Below are positions 9,182-17,977 of a DNA stretch of 64,000 bases, piece by piece. Every line of letters starts with the position of its first letter. Within the stretch, counting starts at the first letter, position 1. The position numbers were made by a program, and so were the translations under genes. Under the pieces are notes generated by a model, which was not told the origin of the DNA, did not search any database, and saw nothing but the letters and a program-made list of their open reading frames with translations. Origin of the DNA: Aquisphaera insulae (GTDB lineage Bacteria > Planctomycetota > Planctomycetia > Isosphaerales > Isosphaeraceae); the NCBI RefSeq assembly GCF_011064615.1, contig NZ_JAALJH010000027.1, positions 1-64,000 on the forward strand, read 5' to 3'.

Positions 9182-12100
9182 ATGCTCCGGATCCTGCTCC
9201 TCTCCGCGACGGCGTTGCTATCCACCAACATCCCGGCAATCGCCGGCGAGGATCTCGCGACCGGCTTCGCGAAGCCGCCGCAGGCGACACGGCCCTGGGT
9301 CTACTGGTTCTGGCTGAACAGCAACATCACGAAGCAGGGCATCACGGCGGACCTCGAGGCGATGAAGCGCGTCGGGGTCGGCGGAGTGCTCATCATGGAG
9401 GTGGACCAGGGGGCGCCGGTCGGCCCGGTCTCGTTCATGAGCGACCGGTGGCGGGAGATGTTCGGATTCGCCGTCGCCGAGGCGGGACGACTCGGCATCG
9501 AGATCAACATGAATGACGACGCCGGCTGGAACGGCAGCGGCGGCCCCTGGATCAAGCCCGAACAGGCCATGCAGGAACTCGCCTGGTCCGAGACCGCCGC
9601 GCAGGGACCCAAGCAGCTCGACGCCGCCCTGCCGCGGCCGGCGGCCGTGGCCGGCTTCTATCGCGACATTGCCGTCATCGCCGTGCCCGACGTCGGCGAG
9701 GGCCGCATCCCCGACTTCGAGGCGAAGGCCGCCTATCAGCGCCGGACGCCCGCGAAGCCCGGCGCGGGGTCTCCGGTGGTCGCCATCAAGCCGGACCAGG
9801 TCCTCGACATCTCCTCCCGCATGACCCCGGAGGGCCGATTGGCGTGGGACGTCCCCGCGGGCAAGTGGACGATCCTCCGGATCGGCCACACCTGCACGGG
9901 CGCCGAGAACGCCCCCGCGCCCAAGAGCGGGCGCGGCCTCGAGTGCGACAAGCTCAGCGAGGCAGGCATCCAGGCCCAGTTCGACGGCATGATGGCGAAG
10001 CTCGCCAAGGACAGCGGCCCGGCCGTGGGCAAGGCCCTGGTGGCCTCGCACATCGATAGCTGGGAGAACGGTTCGCAGAACTGGACCGCGAAGATGCGCG
10101 AGGAGTTCCGCAACCGCCGGGGCTATGACCTCTTCCCGTTCCTCCCGGTGATGACGGGCCGCGTCGTCGGCTCGGCGGAGATCTCCGATCGATTCCTCTG
10201 GGACCTGCGGAAGACGGTCTCCGACCTGGTCATCGAGAAATACGCCGGGGGCTTCAGCAAGCTCGCACGCGAGGCCGGGCTGAAGTTCACGGCCGAGGCG
10301 TACGGCAGCCCCTGCGACTACATCCCCTACGCGGCCCGGGCCGACGAGCCCATGGGCGAGTTCTGGGTCGGTGGCGCGGCCATCGAGTCGTGCCGCACCA
10401 TGGCCTCCGCCGGCCACGTCTACGGCAAGCCCATCATCGGGGCGGAAGCATTCACGGCCGACAACAACGAGCGCTGGCAGCAGCACCCCGCGTCCGTCAA
10501 GGCCCTGGGCGACCGGGCCTTCTGCGAGGGCATCAATCGATTCGTCTTCCACCGCTACGCCCTCCAGCCCTGGAAGGACGTCAAGCCGGGGATGTCCATG
10601 GGCCCCTGGGGGCTTCATTACGAGCGAACGACGACATGGTGGGACTGGACGGAGCCCTGGCACGATTACCTTGCCCGCTGCCAGTACCTCCTCCGCCAGG
10701 GGACCTACGTCGCCGACATCGCCTACCTCCAGGCCGAGACGCCGCCGCAAGGATTCGCCCAGCATCCCGTGAACGGATACAACTACGACGACTGCACGGC
10801 CGATGCGGTCATCGGCCGAATGTCGGTCTGCGATGGCCGGATCGCCGTCGAGGGCGGGATGAGCTACCGCCTGCTTGTCCTGCCCGATTCGCCGACGATG
10901 ACGCCGGCCCTGCTGGCGAAGATCAAGGCCCTGGTGGAAGCCGGCGCGACCGTCCTTGGCCCCCGGCCCCAACGCTCGCCAAGCCTGTCGGGCCATCCTG
11001 CCTGCGATGCCGAAATCAAGGTCCTGGCGGATGCCCTCTGGGGCAACAGTCCGGCCACGCTGAAAGGCGACCGAAACGTCGGCAAGGGTCGCGTGGCCTG
11101 GGGCGTTACACCGGAGCAGTTCCTGGTCGCCTCCGGCGTGAAGCCGGACTTCGACGGCCCCGCCGGGGCCCGCTTCATCCACCGCGCCACCGAGGATGCG
11201 GACGTCTACTTCGTGTCGACTCCGTGGCCCTCGGCGACGCGATCGACCTTCACCTTCCGCGTCGCGGGCCGGCAGCCCGAGCTCTGGAGGCCCGACACCG
11301 GCCGCATCGAGCCGGCCACCGTCTTCGCCGAGACAGGCGACCTGACGAATGTCGCCATCCCACTCGACCCATCCGGCTCGGTCTTCGTCGTCTTCCGCAA
11401 GGGGGCGAAGCCGCTCGCCCAGCTCACCGCGGTGAAGCTCGGCGCGGAGTCCGTACTTGACCTTTCACCCCAAGGGATCGGCAAGATCACCGTTCTTTCA
11501 GCATCCTACGGCGTCCCCGGTGACGCGGCCCGGACGCGCGACGTGAAGGCAAAGCTCCAGGCGATCGCCGACGCGGGCAAGTCGAGCTTCCAGGTCGCGG
11601 AGCTCGCCGCCGGCGACGACCCCGCGCTCAACGTGGTCAAGACGCTGAACGCCGAGTTCTCCGTCGGCAACCGTCGGGTTAGCCTCAAGGGGACCGATCC
11701 GCAGACGCTGGACCTGGCCTCGCCCCAGCCAGCGGAGGCCATCGCCGACCTTTGCCGCGACGCGGAAGGACGACTGGTCCTGGACGCCTGGAAACCCGGC
11801 CGCTACGAGATCCGCGGGACCTCCGGCGAGCCTCGGTCGGTCGAGGTTCCCGCGCTGCCGTCCCCGCTCCCCGTGGCCGGGCCATGGACGGTGGCCTTCC
11901 CGCCGGGCCTTGGTGCCCCCGCCAGGACGACGATCAACCCGCTGGCCTCGCTCTCGGTGAATCCGGATCCGGGCGTGGCCCATTTCTCCGGAACCGCAAG
12001 CTATACACGGACGCTCGACGTTCCCTCCGAGCGACTCGAGGGTGGTAAGCGCCTCTTCCTCGACCTGGGCCGTGTCGACGTGATGGCGCGGGTCGTGCTC

Positions 12101-12433
12101 AACGGCAAGGACTTCGGGATCGTCTGGAAGCCGCCGTACGTGGTGGATATCACCGAAGCCGCACGGCCCGGCATCAACGCGCTGGAGGTCCGGGTCGTGA
12201 ATCGGTGGATCAACCGCCAGATCGGCGATGAGGCGCTCCCCGAGGACAGCGTGCGGAACCCGGACGGCACCTGCAAGGAATGGCCGGCGTGGCTCCTCGA
12301 GGGCAAGCCCAGCCCCGCCGGCCGCGTCAGCTTCACGAGCTGGCGGCTCTGGAAGAAGGGGGAGCCCCTCGCCGAGTCCGGCCTGGTCGGCCCGGTCGTC
12401 CTGCGGAGCGTGGAGCGCGTGATCGTGCCCTGA
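9182..12433 (+). CDS. secreted GH106-like alpha-L-rhamnosidase family glycosidase
   Basis: From the ATG at 9182 the 1083-residue product has a signal peptide (LRILLLSATALLSTNIPAIAG) followed by RPWVYWFWLNSNITKQGI and MKRVGVGGVLIMEV, which characterise the GH106 family and its relatives (long proteins with a TIM barrel and several beta-sandwich modules). NDDAGWNGSGGPWI and the C-terminal galactose-binding-like sandwich (FLDLGRVDVMARVVLNGKDFG) support this. Such enzymes release L-rhamnose from plant or bacterial polysaccharides such as pectin or ulvan. An earlier in-frame start at 9059 has no signal-peptide character. The gene is monocistronic or loosely linked to its neighbours. Confidence 0.85.
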   Translation: MLRILLLSATALLSTNIPAIAGEDLATGFAKPPQATRPWVYWFWLNSNITKQGITADLEAMKRVGVGGVLIMEVDQGAPVGPVSFMSDRWREMFGFAVAEAGRLGIEINMNDDAGWNGSGGPWIKPEQAMQELAWSETAAQGPKQLDAALPRPAAVAGFYRDIAVIAVPDVGEGRIPDFEAKAAYQRRTPAKPGAGSPVVAIKPDQVLDISSRMTPEGRLAWDVPAGKWTILRIGHTCTGAENAPAPKSGRGLECDKLSEAGIQAQFDGMMAKLAKDSGPAVGKALVASHIDSWENGSQNWTAKMREEFRNRRGYDLFPFLPVMTGRVVGSAEISDRFLWDLRKTVSDLVIEKYAGGFSKLAREAGLKFTAEAYGSPCDYIPYAARADEPMGEFWVGGAAIESCRTMASAGHVYGKPIIGAEAFTADNNERWQQHPASVKALGDRAFCEGINRFVFHRYALQPWKDVKPGMSMGPWGLHYERTTTWWDWTEPWHDYLARCQYLLRQGTYVADIAYLQAETPPQGFAQHPVNGYNYDDCTADAVIGRMSVCDGRIAVEGGMSYRLLVLPDSPTMTPALLAKIKALVEAGATVLGPRPQRSPSLSGHPACDAEIKVLADALWGNSPATLKGDRNVGKGRVAWGVTPEQFLVASGVKPDFDGPAGARFIHRATEDADVYFVSTPWPSATRSTFTFRVAGRQPELWRPDTGRIEPATVFAETGDLTNVAIPLDPSGSVFVVFRKGAKPLAQLTAVKLGAESVLDLSPQGIGKITVLSASYGVPGDAARTRDVKAKLQAIADAGKSSFQVAELAAGDDPALNVVKTLNAEFSVGNRRVSLKGTDPQTLDLASPQPAEAIADLCRDAEGRLVLDAWKPGRYEIRGTSGEPRSVEVPALPSPLPVAGPWTVAFPPGLGAPARTTINPLASLSVNPDPGVAHFSGTASYTRTLDVPSERLEGGKRLFLDLGRVDVMARVVLNGKDFGIVWKPPYVVDITEAARPGINALEVRVVNRWINRQIGDEALPEDSVRNPDGTCKEWPAWLLEGKPSPAGRVSFTSWRLWKKGEPLAESGLVGPVVLRSVERVIVP

Positions 12434-12453
12434 TCCGGGACGCGACGGACGCG

Positions 12454-12493
12454 GAGATCGCCCGGGTCGTCAGGCCTCGCCCCGGGCGATCTC
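12454..12493. terminator. GC-rich hairpin between convergent genes
   Basis: A perfect 13-bp inverted repeat (GAGATCGCCCGGG at 12454-12466 and its complement at 12481-12493) with a 14-base loop follows the GH106-like stop. The right arm overlaps the last codons of the convergent cysteine-desulfurase-like gene. No U-tract follows on either strand, so a bidirectional transcription-end hairpin is likely but not certain. Confidence 0.5.
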
Positions 12494-13759
12494 GCCGATG
12501 GCGGCGACGACGCGATCGACCTCATCCTCGGTGGTGTAGCAGGCGCATCCGAGCCGCAGGAGGCCGTTCTTCGACTGGCCGAGACGTTCGACCACGGTCT
12601 GGGCGTAGAAGTTGCCGTGAGACGCGAAGATGCCCCGTCGTGCGAGCCTCGCGGCGACCTCCGCGGCGGGCACGCCGGCGACGACGAGCGAGAGTGTCGG
12701 CGTCCTGAAGGCCGAAGGCGGCGGGCCATAGAGGCGGACCGCGAGGATCTCCGCCAGGCCATCCCAGAGCCGCTTCAGGAGGTCGCAGCCGCGATCGTGG
12801 AGTCCATCGAAGACGGTTGTTAGCCGCCGCCGCAGGGCCTGGTCCGCGGAGACTCCCCCCCCATCCGGAGCCCTAGATAGTCCCGCGAGGAACTCGATGG
12901 CCGCCGCGGCGCCGACGATCCCCTCGTGATTCTGGGTGCCGGACTCCGCCCGTTCGGGGATCGTGTCCGGGGCCGGGTCGAGCCGGCTGAACGCCAGCGA
13001 CCCGAGCCGCTCTCGCTTGCCGTAGAGGATGCCGACGTGCGGCCCGTGGAACTTGTAGGCGGAGCAGGCCAGGAAGTCACAATCCCACTCGCGGACGTCG
13101 ATGAGGTGATGGGGCGCGAAGTGGACCGCGTCCACGAAGGCGAGCGCCCCGGCCTCGTGGGCCATGGCGACCGCCCGGGCGATGTCGTTGACGGTCCCCA
13201 GCGCGTTCGACGCGGCGCCGATGGCCAGGAGCCTCGTCCGGTGCTGGCTGAGGGCGCGGTCCAGGTCGTCCCAGTCGAGCTGCCCCGTCTCCGGCGTCAT
13301 CCTCGCCTTGTGGACGACCACGCCTCGATCCCGCTCGAGGCTCCGCCACGGGTCGACGTTGGCGTGGTGGTCCAGCTCCGTGACCACGATCGCGTCCCCA
13401 TGGCTGAGCTGGCGGCCCACGGCCCGGCTCACGCGGAGGGTCAGCGAGGTCATGTTGGGCCCGAAGACAACCTCATCCGGATCGGCGTTCAGGAAGGCCG
13501 CGAACGTCCGCCGCGACGCGGCGAGCAACTCGTCGGTCTCCGCGCTCGTCGGGAAGGCCCAGTGCGTGTTGGCGTTGTGGTGATACAGATAGTCGGCCAT
13601 CCGGTCGACCACCGAACGCGGGACCTGCGTGCCGCCGGGGCCGTCGAAGTAAGCCACCGGGAGGCCGTTGTGGCGACGCCCGAGCGCCGGGAACTCGGCC
13701 CGGATCTCGTCCACCGAGGCCATACGCGGCGGTTCGGGTCGATCATTCGGTGAGGGCAT
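12470..13759 (-). CDS. cysteine desulfurase-like PLP aminotransferase class V protein
   Basis: A 429-residue fold-type I PLP protein. It shows YFDGPGGTQVPRSVVDRM at the N-terminus, TELDHHANVDPWR (the His that stacks on PLP), LAFVDAVHFAPH (Asp of the PLP pyridine, D210) and CSAYKFHGPHVGILYGK, where K236 is the Schiff-base lysine. The pattern is that of the 'cysteine desulfurase-like, VC1184-type' subfamily rather than IscS or SufS. The family is assumed to act on cysteine or a related amino acid, but the true substrate is unknown. No Fe-S assembly genes are nearby. Start: the next internal Met (residue 13, MASVDEI) is a reasonable alternative. Confidence 0.88.
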   Translation of the reverse strand: MPSPNDRPEPPRMASVDEIRAEFPALGRRHNGLPVAYFDGPGGTQVPRSVVDRMADYLYHHNANTHWAFPTSAETDELLAASRRTFAAFLNADPDEVVFGPNMTSLTLRVSRAVGRQLSHGDAIVVTELDHHANVDPWRSLERDRGVVVHKARMTPETGQLDWDDLDRALSQHRTRLLAIGAASNALGTVNDIARAVAMAHEAGALAFVDAVHFAPHHLIDVREWDCDFLACSAYKFHGPHVGILYGKRERLGSLAFSRLDPAPDTIPERAESGTQNHEGIVGAAAAIEFLAGLSRAPDGGGVSADQALRRRLTTVFDGLHDRGCDLLKRLWDGLAEILAVRLYGPPPSAFRTPTLSLVVAGVPAAEVAARLARRGIFASHGNFYAQTVVERLGQSKNGLLRLGCACYTTEDEVDRVVAAIGEIARGEA

Positions 13760-13923
13760 CTCGCTGCTCTCGGAGAAAGGGCCGGCCCCATCGGGGCCGC
13801 GGGGCGAATCTCTGGCGGATTCCGGCCTCGTCGCCGCATGGTTATCCTGTCAATTCCCGGCGCACGCAGCAAGGCGATTCGGAAGACGCTCCGGGGCCCG
13901 GGGATCACCGAGGGGGAAGATCG

Positions 13924-15723
13924 ATGACGACGGTACGCAGCAAACTCGCCGGCACGGCGACGGCCCTGGGACTCGCCTGGCTCCTCTCGCTCCCGGCCGA
14001 GACGGCCGGCGCGGACGCCCCGGCGGAGGCCGGCCGGCACTTCCGCGAGGTCGCCGCCACCTACTGGGCCGACCTGCTGCGGACGCATCCGATCGAGGCC
14101 ACCATCTTCGTCGGCGATCAGCGATTCCGCGACCGCCTCGATGACCCTTCGCCGGAGGCCTTCCAGGCGTGGCTGGATCGACTCGACTCGGCCCGGGAGG
14201 CGCTCGCGGAGCTCGACCCGCAGGGCCTCTCCGCCGCCGAGAAGCTCGACCGGGAGATCCTCCTGGAAATCATCGAGCACCGGCTCCAGGCCGCCCGGTT
14301 CGGCGACCACCTCGTGCCGTTCGCGCCGATCGTCCGGTATGCATCCGACCTCCACTTCGCCGACCTGCACATGCTCTTCTCCCAGCTCGGCGAGTTCCAG
14401 CCGGCCTTCACTCGCGGCGATCTCGAGGACTTCCTGGCCCGCCTGGACGCCTTTCCGACGCTCGCCGACCGACTCATCGCCACTCTCCGCCAGGGTATGG
14501 CCGAGGGCCGCACGGCCCCCCGCGTCGTGATGCCCAAGGTCGTCGCCCAGCTCCGCTCGCTGGCCGCCCCGAAGGCCGAGGATAGCCCGCTCTGGGCCTA
14601 CGCCGGCCGCCTCCCCGCCGACTGGACCGACACCGACCGCGCGGCGGCCTCTGCCCGGATCAAGTCGGCCATCGAGAAGTCCGTGATCCCCAGCTATGCG
14701 AGGCTCGCCGACTTCGTCGAGCGGACCTATCTCCTTGCCTGTGCCGATCGCTACGGCCTCAAGGGCCTGCCCGACGGCGCGGCCCATTACGCGTTCCTGG
14801 TCAGGGACTACACGACGACCGATCTGACGCCCGACGAGATCCACGCCCTCGGCCTGGCAGAGATGGCAAAGACCCGTGCAGGGATGGAAGAGATCCGCAA
14901 GCAGGTCGGCTTCACGGGCGATCTGCCGGCCTTCCTCGCGAGCGTCCGGACCGACCCGAAGCTGAAGAACGCCTCCGAGGCGACGATCCTCGACGGCCAC
15001 CGCGGCATCGTGGCGACGATGCAGCAGAACCTGCCGAAGCTTTTCGGCCGGCTCCCGTCGATCCCGCTGGAGGTCCGCCCGTTCGACCCCGTCCGGGCGA
15101 AGTCGTCGCCGACCGGCGAGTACTATCCGGCCGCCGCGGATGGCTCGCGACCCGGCGTCTTTTTCGTGAACACCTCCGATCCGACCAGTCGTCCCACTTA
15201 CACGATGCAAACCCTCGCCTACCACGAGGCGATCCCGGGCCACCACCTCCAGGGGGCCGTCGCCATGGAAGCCGCCGGCCGGGCACCATTCCGCCGCTAC
15301 TTCTACTTCCCCGCCTTCGACGAGGGCTGGGCCCTCTATTGCGAGTCACTGCCGGCCGAGATCGGCCTCTACACCGATCCTTTCGCCGTCTTCGGCCGCC
15401 TCAACTATGACGCCCTCCGCTGCGCCCGCCTCGTCGTCGACACCGGCCTGCACCACCTCGGCTGGTCGCGACAGCAAGCCGTCGAGTACATGGAGCAGAA
15501 CACCTCGCTCCCTCGCGGCGAGATCGAGAACGAGGTCGATCGCTACATCGCCTGGCCCGGCCAGGCCCTCGCCTACAAGGTCGGCGAGCTGAAGATCCGC
15601 GAGCTCCGCCGCCGCGCCCAGGAGAAGGCCGGCGCGACCTTCGACCTCCGCGCCTTTCACGACAAGCTCCTGTCATTCGGGTCGGTCCCGCTGCGGAAGC
15701 TGGAGCCGCTCATGGCGGAATAG
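13924..15723 (+). CDS. exported DUF885 metallopeptidase-like protein
   Basis: The ATG at 13924, with a GAGGGGGAAG ribosome-binding site, gives a signal peptide (TALGLAWLLSLPAETAGA) and a 599-residue protein. It carries the DUF885 hallmark YHEAIPGHHLQ, with the HExxxGHH zinc-binding motif starting at H434, and FPAFDEGWALYCESL, which supplies the downstream Glu ligand. DUF885 proteins are distant M3/M32-like helical metallopeptidases. One would expect oligopeptide hydrolysis in the periplasm. The stop codon overlaps a possible GTG start of the next gene, suggesting co-transcription. Confidence 0.9.
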   Translation: MTTVRSKLAGTATALGLAWLLSLPAETAGADAPAEAGRHFREVAATYWADLLRTHPIEATIFVGDQRFRDRLDDPSPEAFQAWLDRLDSAREALAELDPQGLSAAEKLDREILLEIIEHRLQAARFGDHLVPFAPIVRYASDLHFADLHMLFSQLGEFQPAFTRGDLEDFLARLDAFPTLADRLIATLRQGMAEGRTAPRVVMPKVVAQLRSLAAPKAEDSPLWAYAGRLPADWTDTDRAAASARIKSAIEKSVIPSYARLADFVERTYLLACADRYGLKGLPDGAAHYAFLVRDYTTTDLTPDEIHALGLAEMAKTRAGMEEIRKQVGFTGDLPAFLASVRTDPKLKNASEATILDGHRGIVATMQQNLPKLFGRLPSIPLEVRPFDPVRAKSSPTGEYYPAAADGSRPGVFFVNTSDPTSRPTYTMQTLAYHEAIPGHHLQGAVAMEAAGRAPFRRYFYFPAFDEGWALYCESLPAEIGLYTDPFAVFGRLNYDALRCARLVVDTGLHHLGWSRQQAVEYMEQNTSLPRGEIENEVDRYIAWPGQALAYKVGELKIRELRRRAQEKAGATFDLRAFHDKLLSFGSVPLRKLEPLMAE

Positions 15724-15755
15724 TGCGACATGCACAGCTTCCATCACCCTTCGGG

Positions 15756-16481
15756 ATGACCGTGATCGCCATGCCGAAACGCCATGCGGATGGATCTGCC
15801 CCCGGACCGGCGCCGCCGGGCAAGCAGCCCTTCGACATCGACGAGGCGTTCCGTCGCCTCCGCCGGGCCGTCCGCGGCCGGGCCAAGGCGGCGATGTTCG
15901 ACCTTCGCGACCGCGGATTCGGCTCGCCGTTCGAGCAGCTTGTCGGGAGCCTGATCTCGGCCCGGACGCGGGACGAGACCACGCTCGAGGTCTGCCTGCG
16001 CCTGTTTGCCCAGGCCCGGACTCCGGCCGAAATGATCGCCCTGGGCGAGTCCAGGCTCGCGGAGATCCTCCGCCCGGCCTCGTTCCCCGAGCCCAAGGCG
16101 CGAGACATCCTCGAGTTCTCGCGGCGGATCCAGGACGAGCACGGCGGGGTCGTCCCGGACACGATCGAGGGACTCACCGCATTTCGCGGCGTCGGCCCGA
16201 AGATCGCCGCGCTGACGCTGGCGGTCGGCCACGGCAAGCCGTCCATCGCCGTGGACGTCCACGTCCACCGCATCGTCAACCGCTGGGGCTACGTCGAGAC
16301 CTCCACGCCCGAACAGACGATGCACGCCCTCGAGGCGAAGCTCCCGAAGGCGTACTGGATCGAGATCAACGAGCGCCTGGTCCCCTTCGGCAAGTGGGTC
16401 TGCACGGCCGCCTCGCCGCGCTGCTCCACCTGCCCCTTGCTCCCGATGTGCCGCCAGGTCGGCGTGACGAAGGCCCGGTGA
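15756..16481 (+). CDS. endonuclease III-like DNA glycosylase/AP lyase
   Basis: It contains the helix-hairpin-helix LTAFRGVGPKIAALTLAVG with the catalytic Lys of GPK, the catalytic Asp in SIAVDVHVHRIVNRWG, and the four-cysteine [4Fe-4S] loop C-x6-C-x2-C-x5-C (CTAASPRCSTCPLLPMC) near the C-terminus. These are all the hallmarks of Nth, which removes oxidised pyrimidines and cleaves the abasic site. The N-terminus is about 30 residues longer than in E. coli Nth. Starts at GTG 15723, ATG 15756 or ATG 15771 are all possible and none has a strong ribosome-binding site. Planctomycetes often carry several Nth paralogues, so I do not assign nth itself. Confidence 0.9.
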   Translation: MTVIAMPKRHADGSAPGPAPPGKQPFDIDEAFRRLRRAVRGRAKAAMFDLRDRGFGSPFEQLVGSLISARTRDETTLEVCLRLFAQARTPAEMIALGESRLAEILRPASFPEPKARDILEFSRRIQDEHGGVVPDTIEGLTAFRGVGPKIAALTLAVGHGKPSIAVDVHVHRIVNRWGYVETSTPEQTMHALEAKLPKAYWIEINERLVPFGKWVCTAASPRCSTCPLLPMCRQVGVTKAR

Positions 16482-16501
16482 GACCAGACCGGACGGCCCC
16501 C

Positions 16502-17953
16502 TCAGGCCAGGATGTCCCGGACGATCTCGCCGCTCACGTCGGTCAGGCGGAAGTCACGGCCGGCGTAGCGGTAGGTGAGCTTGGTATGATCGAAACCCAG
16601 GAGGTGGAGCATCGTCGCGTGCAGGTCGTGGACGTGGACGGGACTCTCCACGGCCTTGTAACCGAAATCGTCGGTCGCCCCGTGGACGTGGCCCCCCTTG
16701 ACGCCGGCGCCGGCCAGCCAGACGGAGAAGCCCCAGTGGTTGTGGTCGCGACCCATGCCCGGCTTGCCGTTGACCAGCTCCACCGAGGGCGTCCGGCCGA
16801 ACTCGCCGCCGCATAGCACGAGTGTCTCCTCGAACAGCCCCCGCTGCTTGAGGTCCGTCAGCAAGGCCGCGATGGCCTGGTCGCAGTCCAGGCCGAGCTG
16901 GCGGTGTGCGCCGGCGATGTTGTCGTGGCTGTCCCACGGCTGGACGTCGCCGTGAAAGAGCTGGACGAACCGCACCCCTCGCTCGATCAGCCGCCGAGCG
17001 ATCAGGAGCTGGCGGGCCTGCACCCCCGGGCCGTACATGTCGCGGATGTACTGCGGCTCCTGGCCGATGTCGAAGGCGTCCGTCGCCGAGGTCTGCATCC
17101 GGTAGGCCAGTTCGAAGCTGGCGATCCGGGCCTCCAGGTTGTCGTCCTCCGCGCGAGGTTCCTGATGGTGGCGATTGAGCGTCGCCAGCAGGTCGAGCTG
17201 CCGGCGCTGATCGGCCTTCGTGACGGTCGGGTTGCGGATGTTCTCGATCAGCTCTTCGGTCCGCGCCTTGCGGGTGTCGATGTAGGTCCCCTGATACACG
17301 CCTGGCAGGAATGCCGACCGCCAGTTGGAGACGTCCGCCACCGGCAGGCCGGGACACATGGCGATGTAGCCCGGCAGGTTCTGGTTCTCCGTCCCCATGC
17401 CGTAGGTGAGCCAGGCCCCCATGCTCGGCCGCGACAACCGCTCGTCGCCGCAGTTCATCAGTCGCATCGACTGCTCATGATTGGGCGTGTTCGCGTGCAT
17501 CGAGCGGATGACGCAGAGGTCATCCGCATGCGCGGCGGTCCTCGCGAAGATCTCGCTGAACTCGATCCCGCTCTGGCCGTACTTCCGGAACCGAAACGGC
17601 GACGGAAGCGCCGCACCGGTCTTGCGCTCGGTCGAGAGGTTCCCCTGCGGGAGCATCTTGCCGTCGAATCGTTTGAGGAGAGGCTTGGGATCGAACGTGT
17701 CGACCTGGGAGGGACCGCCGTTGAGGTAGATGTGGATGACGTGCTTCGCCTTCGCCGGGAAGTGGGTGGCCCGCGTCGCGAGGGGGCTCTTCTGAGTCGC
17801 CCCGGCTGTATCCGCGCCCGCGGCCATGGCGGGGGGAGCAACCAGGAAGCCCGAATCTCCGAGCACGCCGATGAGTCCCAGGAGCCCGAGGCCCGTACCG
17901 CCCTGGCGGAGGGCCTCGCGTCGCGTCATTCCCGGGCGAGTCGTGCGGTCCAT
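16502..17953 (-). CDS. DUF1501 protein with Tat-like signal
   Basis: 483 residues beginning MDRTTRPGMTRREALRQGG, a twin-arginine type signal, then a hydrophobic stretch. The body shows the DUF1501 landmarks: HVIHIYLNGGPSQVDTFDPK, NHEQSMRLMNCGD, TLVLCGGEFGRTP and GRDHNHWGFSVWLAGAGVKGG, related to the alkaline phosphatase/sulfatase superfamily. DUF1501 proteins are almost always encoded beside a DUF1549/DUF1553 cytochrome protein, as here (24 bp downstream of it on the same strand). The biochemical role of this planctomycete pair is unknown; involvement in degradation of complex organic matter at the cell surface has been suggested. Confidence 0.93.
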   Translation of the reverse strand: MDRTTRPGMTRREALRQGGTGLGLLGLIGVLGDSGFLVAPPAMAAGADTAGATQKSPLATRATHFPAKAKHVIHIYLNGGPSQVDTFDPKPLLKRFDGKMLPQGNLSTERKTGAALPSPFRFRKYGQSGIEFSEIFARTAAHADDLCVIRSMHANTPNHEQSMRLMNCGDERLSRPSMGAWLTYGMGTENQNLPGYIAMCPGLPVADVSNWRSAFLPGVYQGTYIDTRKARTEELIENIRNPTVTKADQRRQLDLLATLNRHHQEPRAEDDNLEARIASFELAYRMQTSATDAFDIGQEPQYIRDMYGPGVQARQLLIARRLIERGVRFVQLFHGDVQPWDSHDNIAGAHRQLGLDCDQAIAALLTDLKQRGLFEETLVLCGGEFGRTPSVELVNGKPGMGRDHNHWGFSVWLAGAGVKGGHVHGATDDFGYKAVESPVHVHDLHATMLHLLGFDHTKLTYRYAGRDFRLTDVSGEIVRDILA

Positions 17954-17977
17954 GGCAGTACTCCGATCGGGAGTCGT

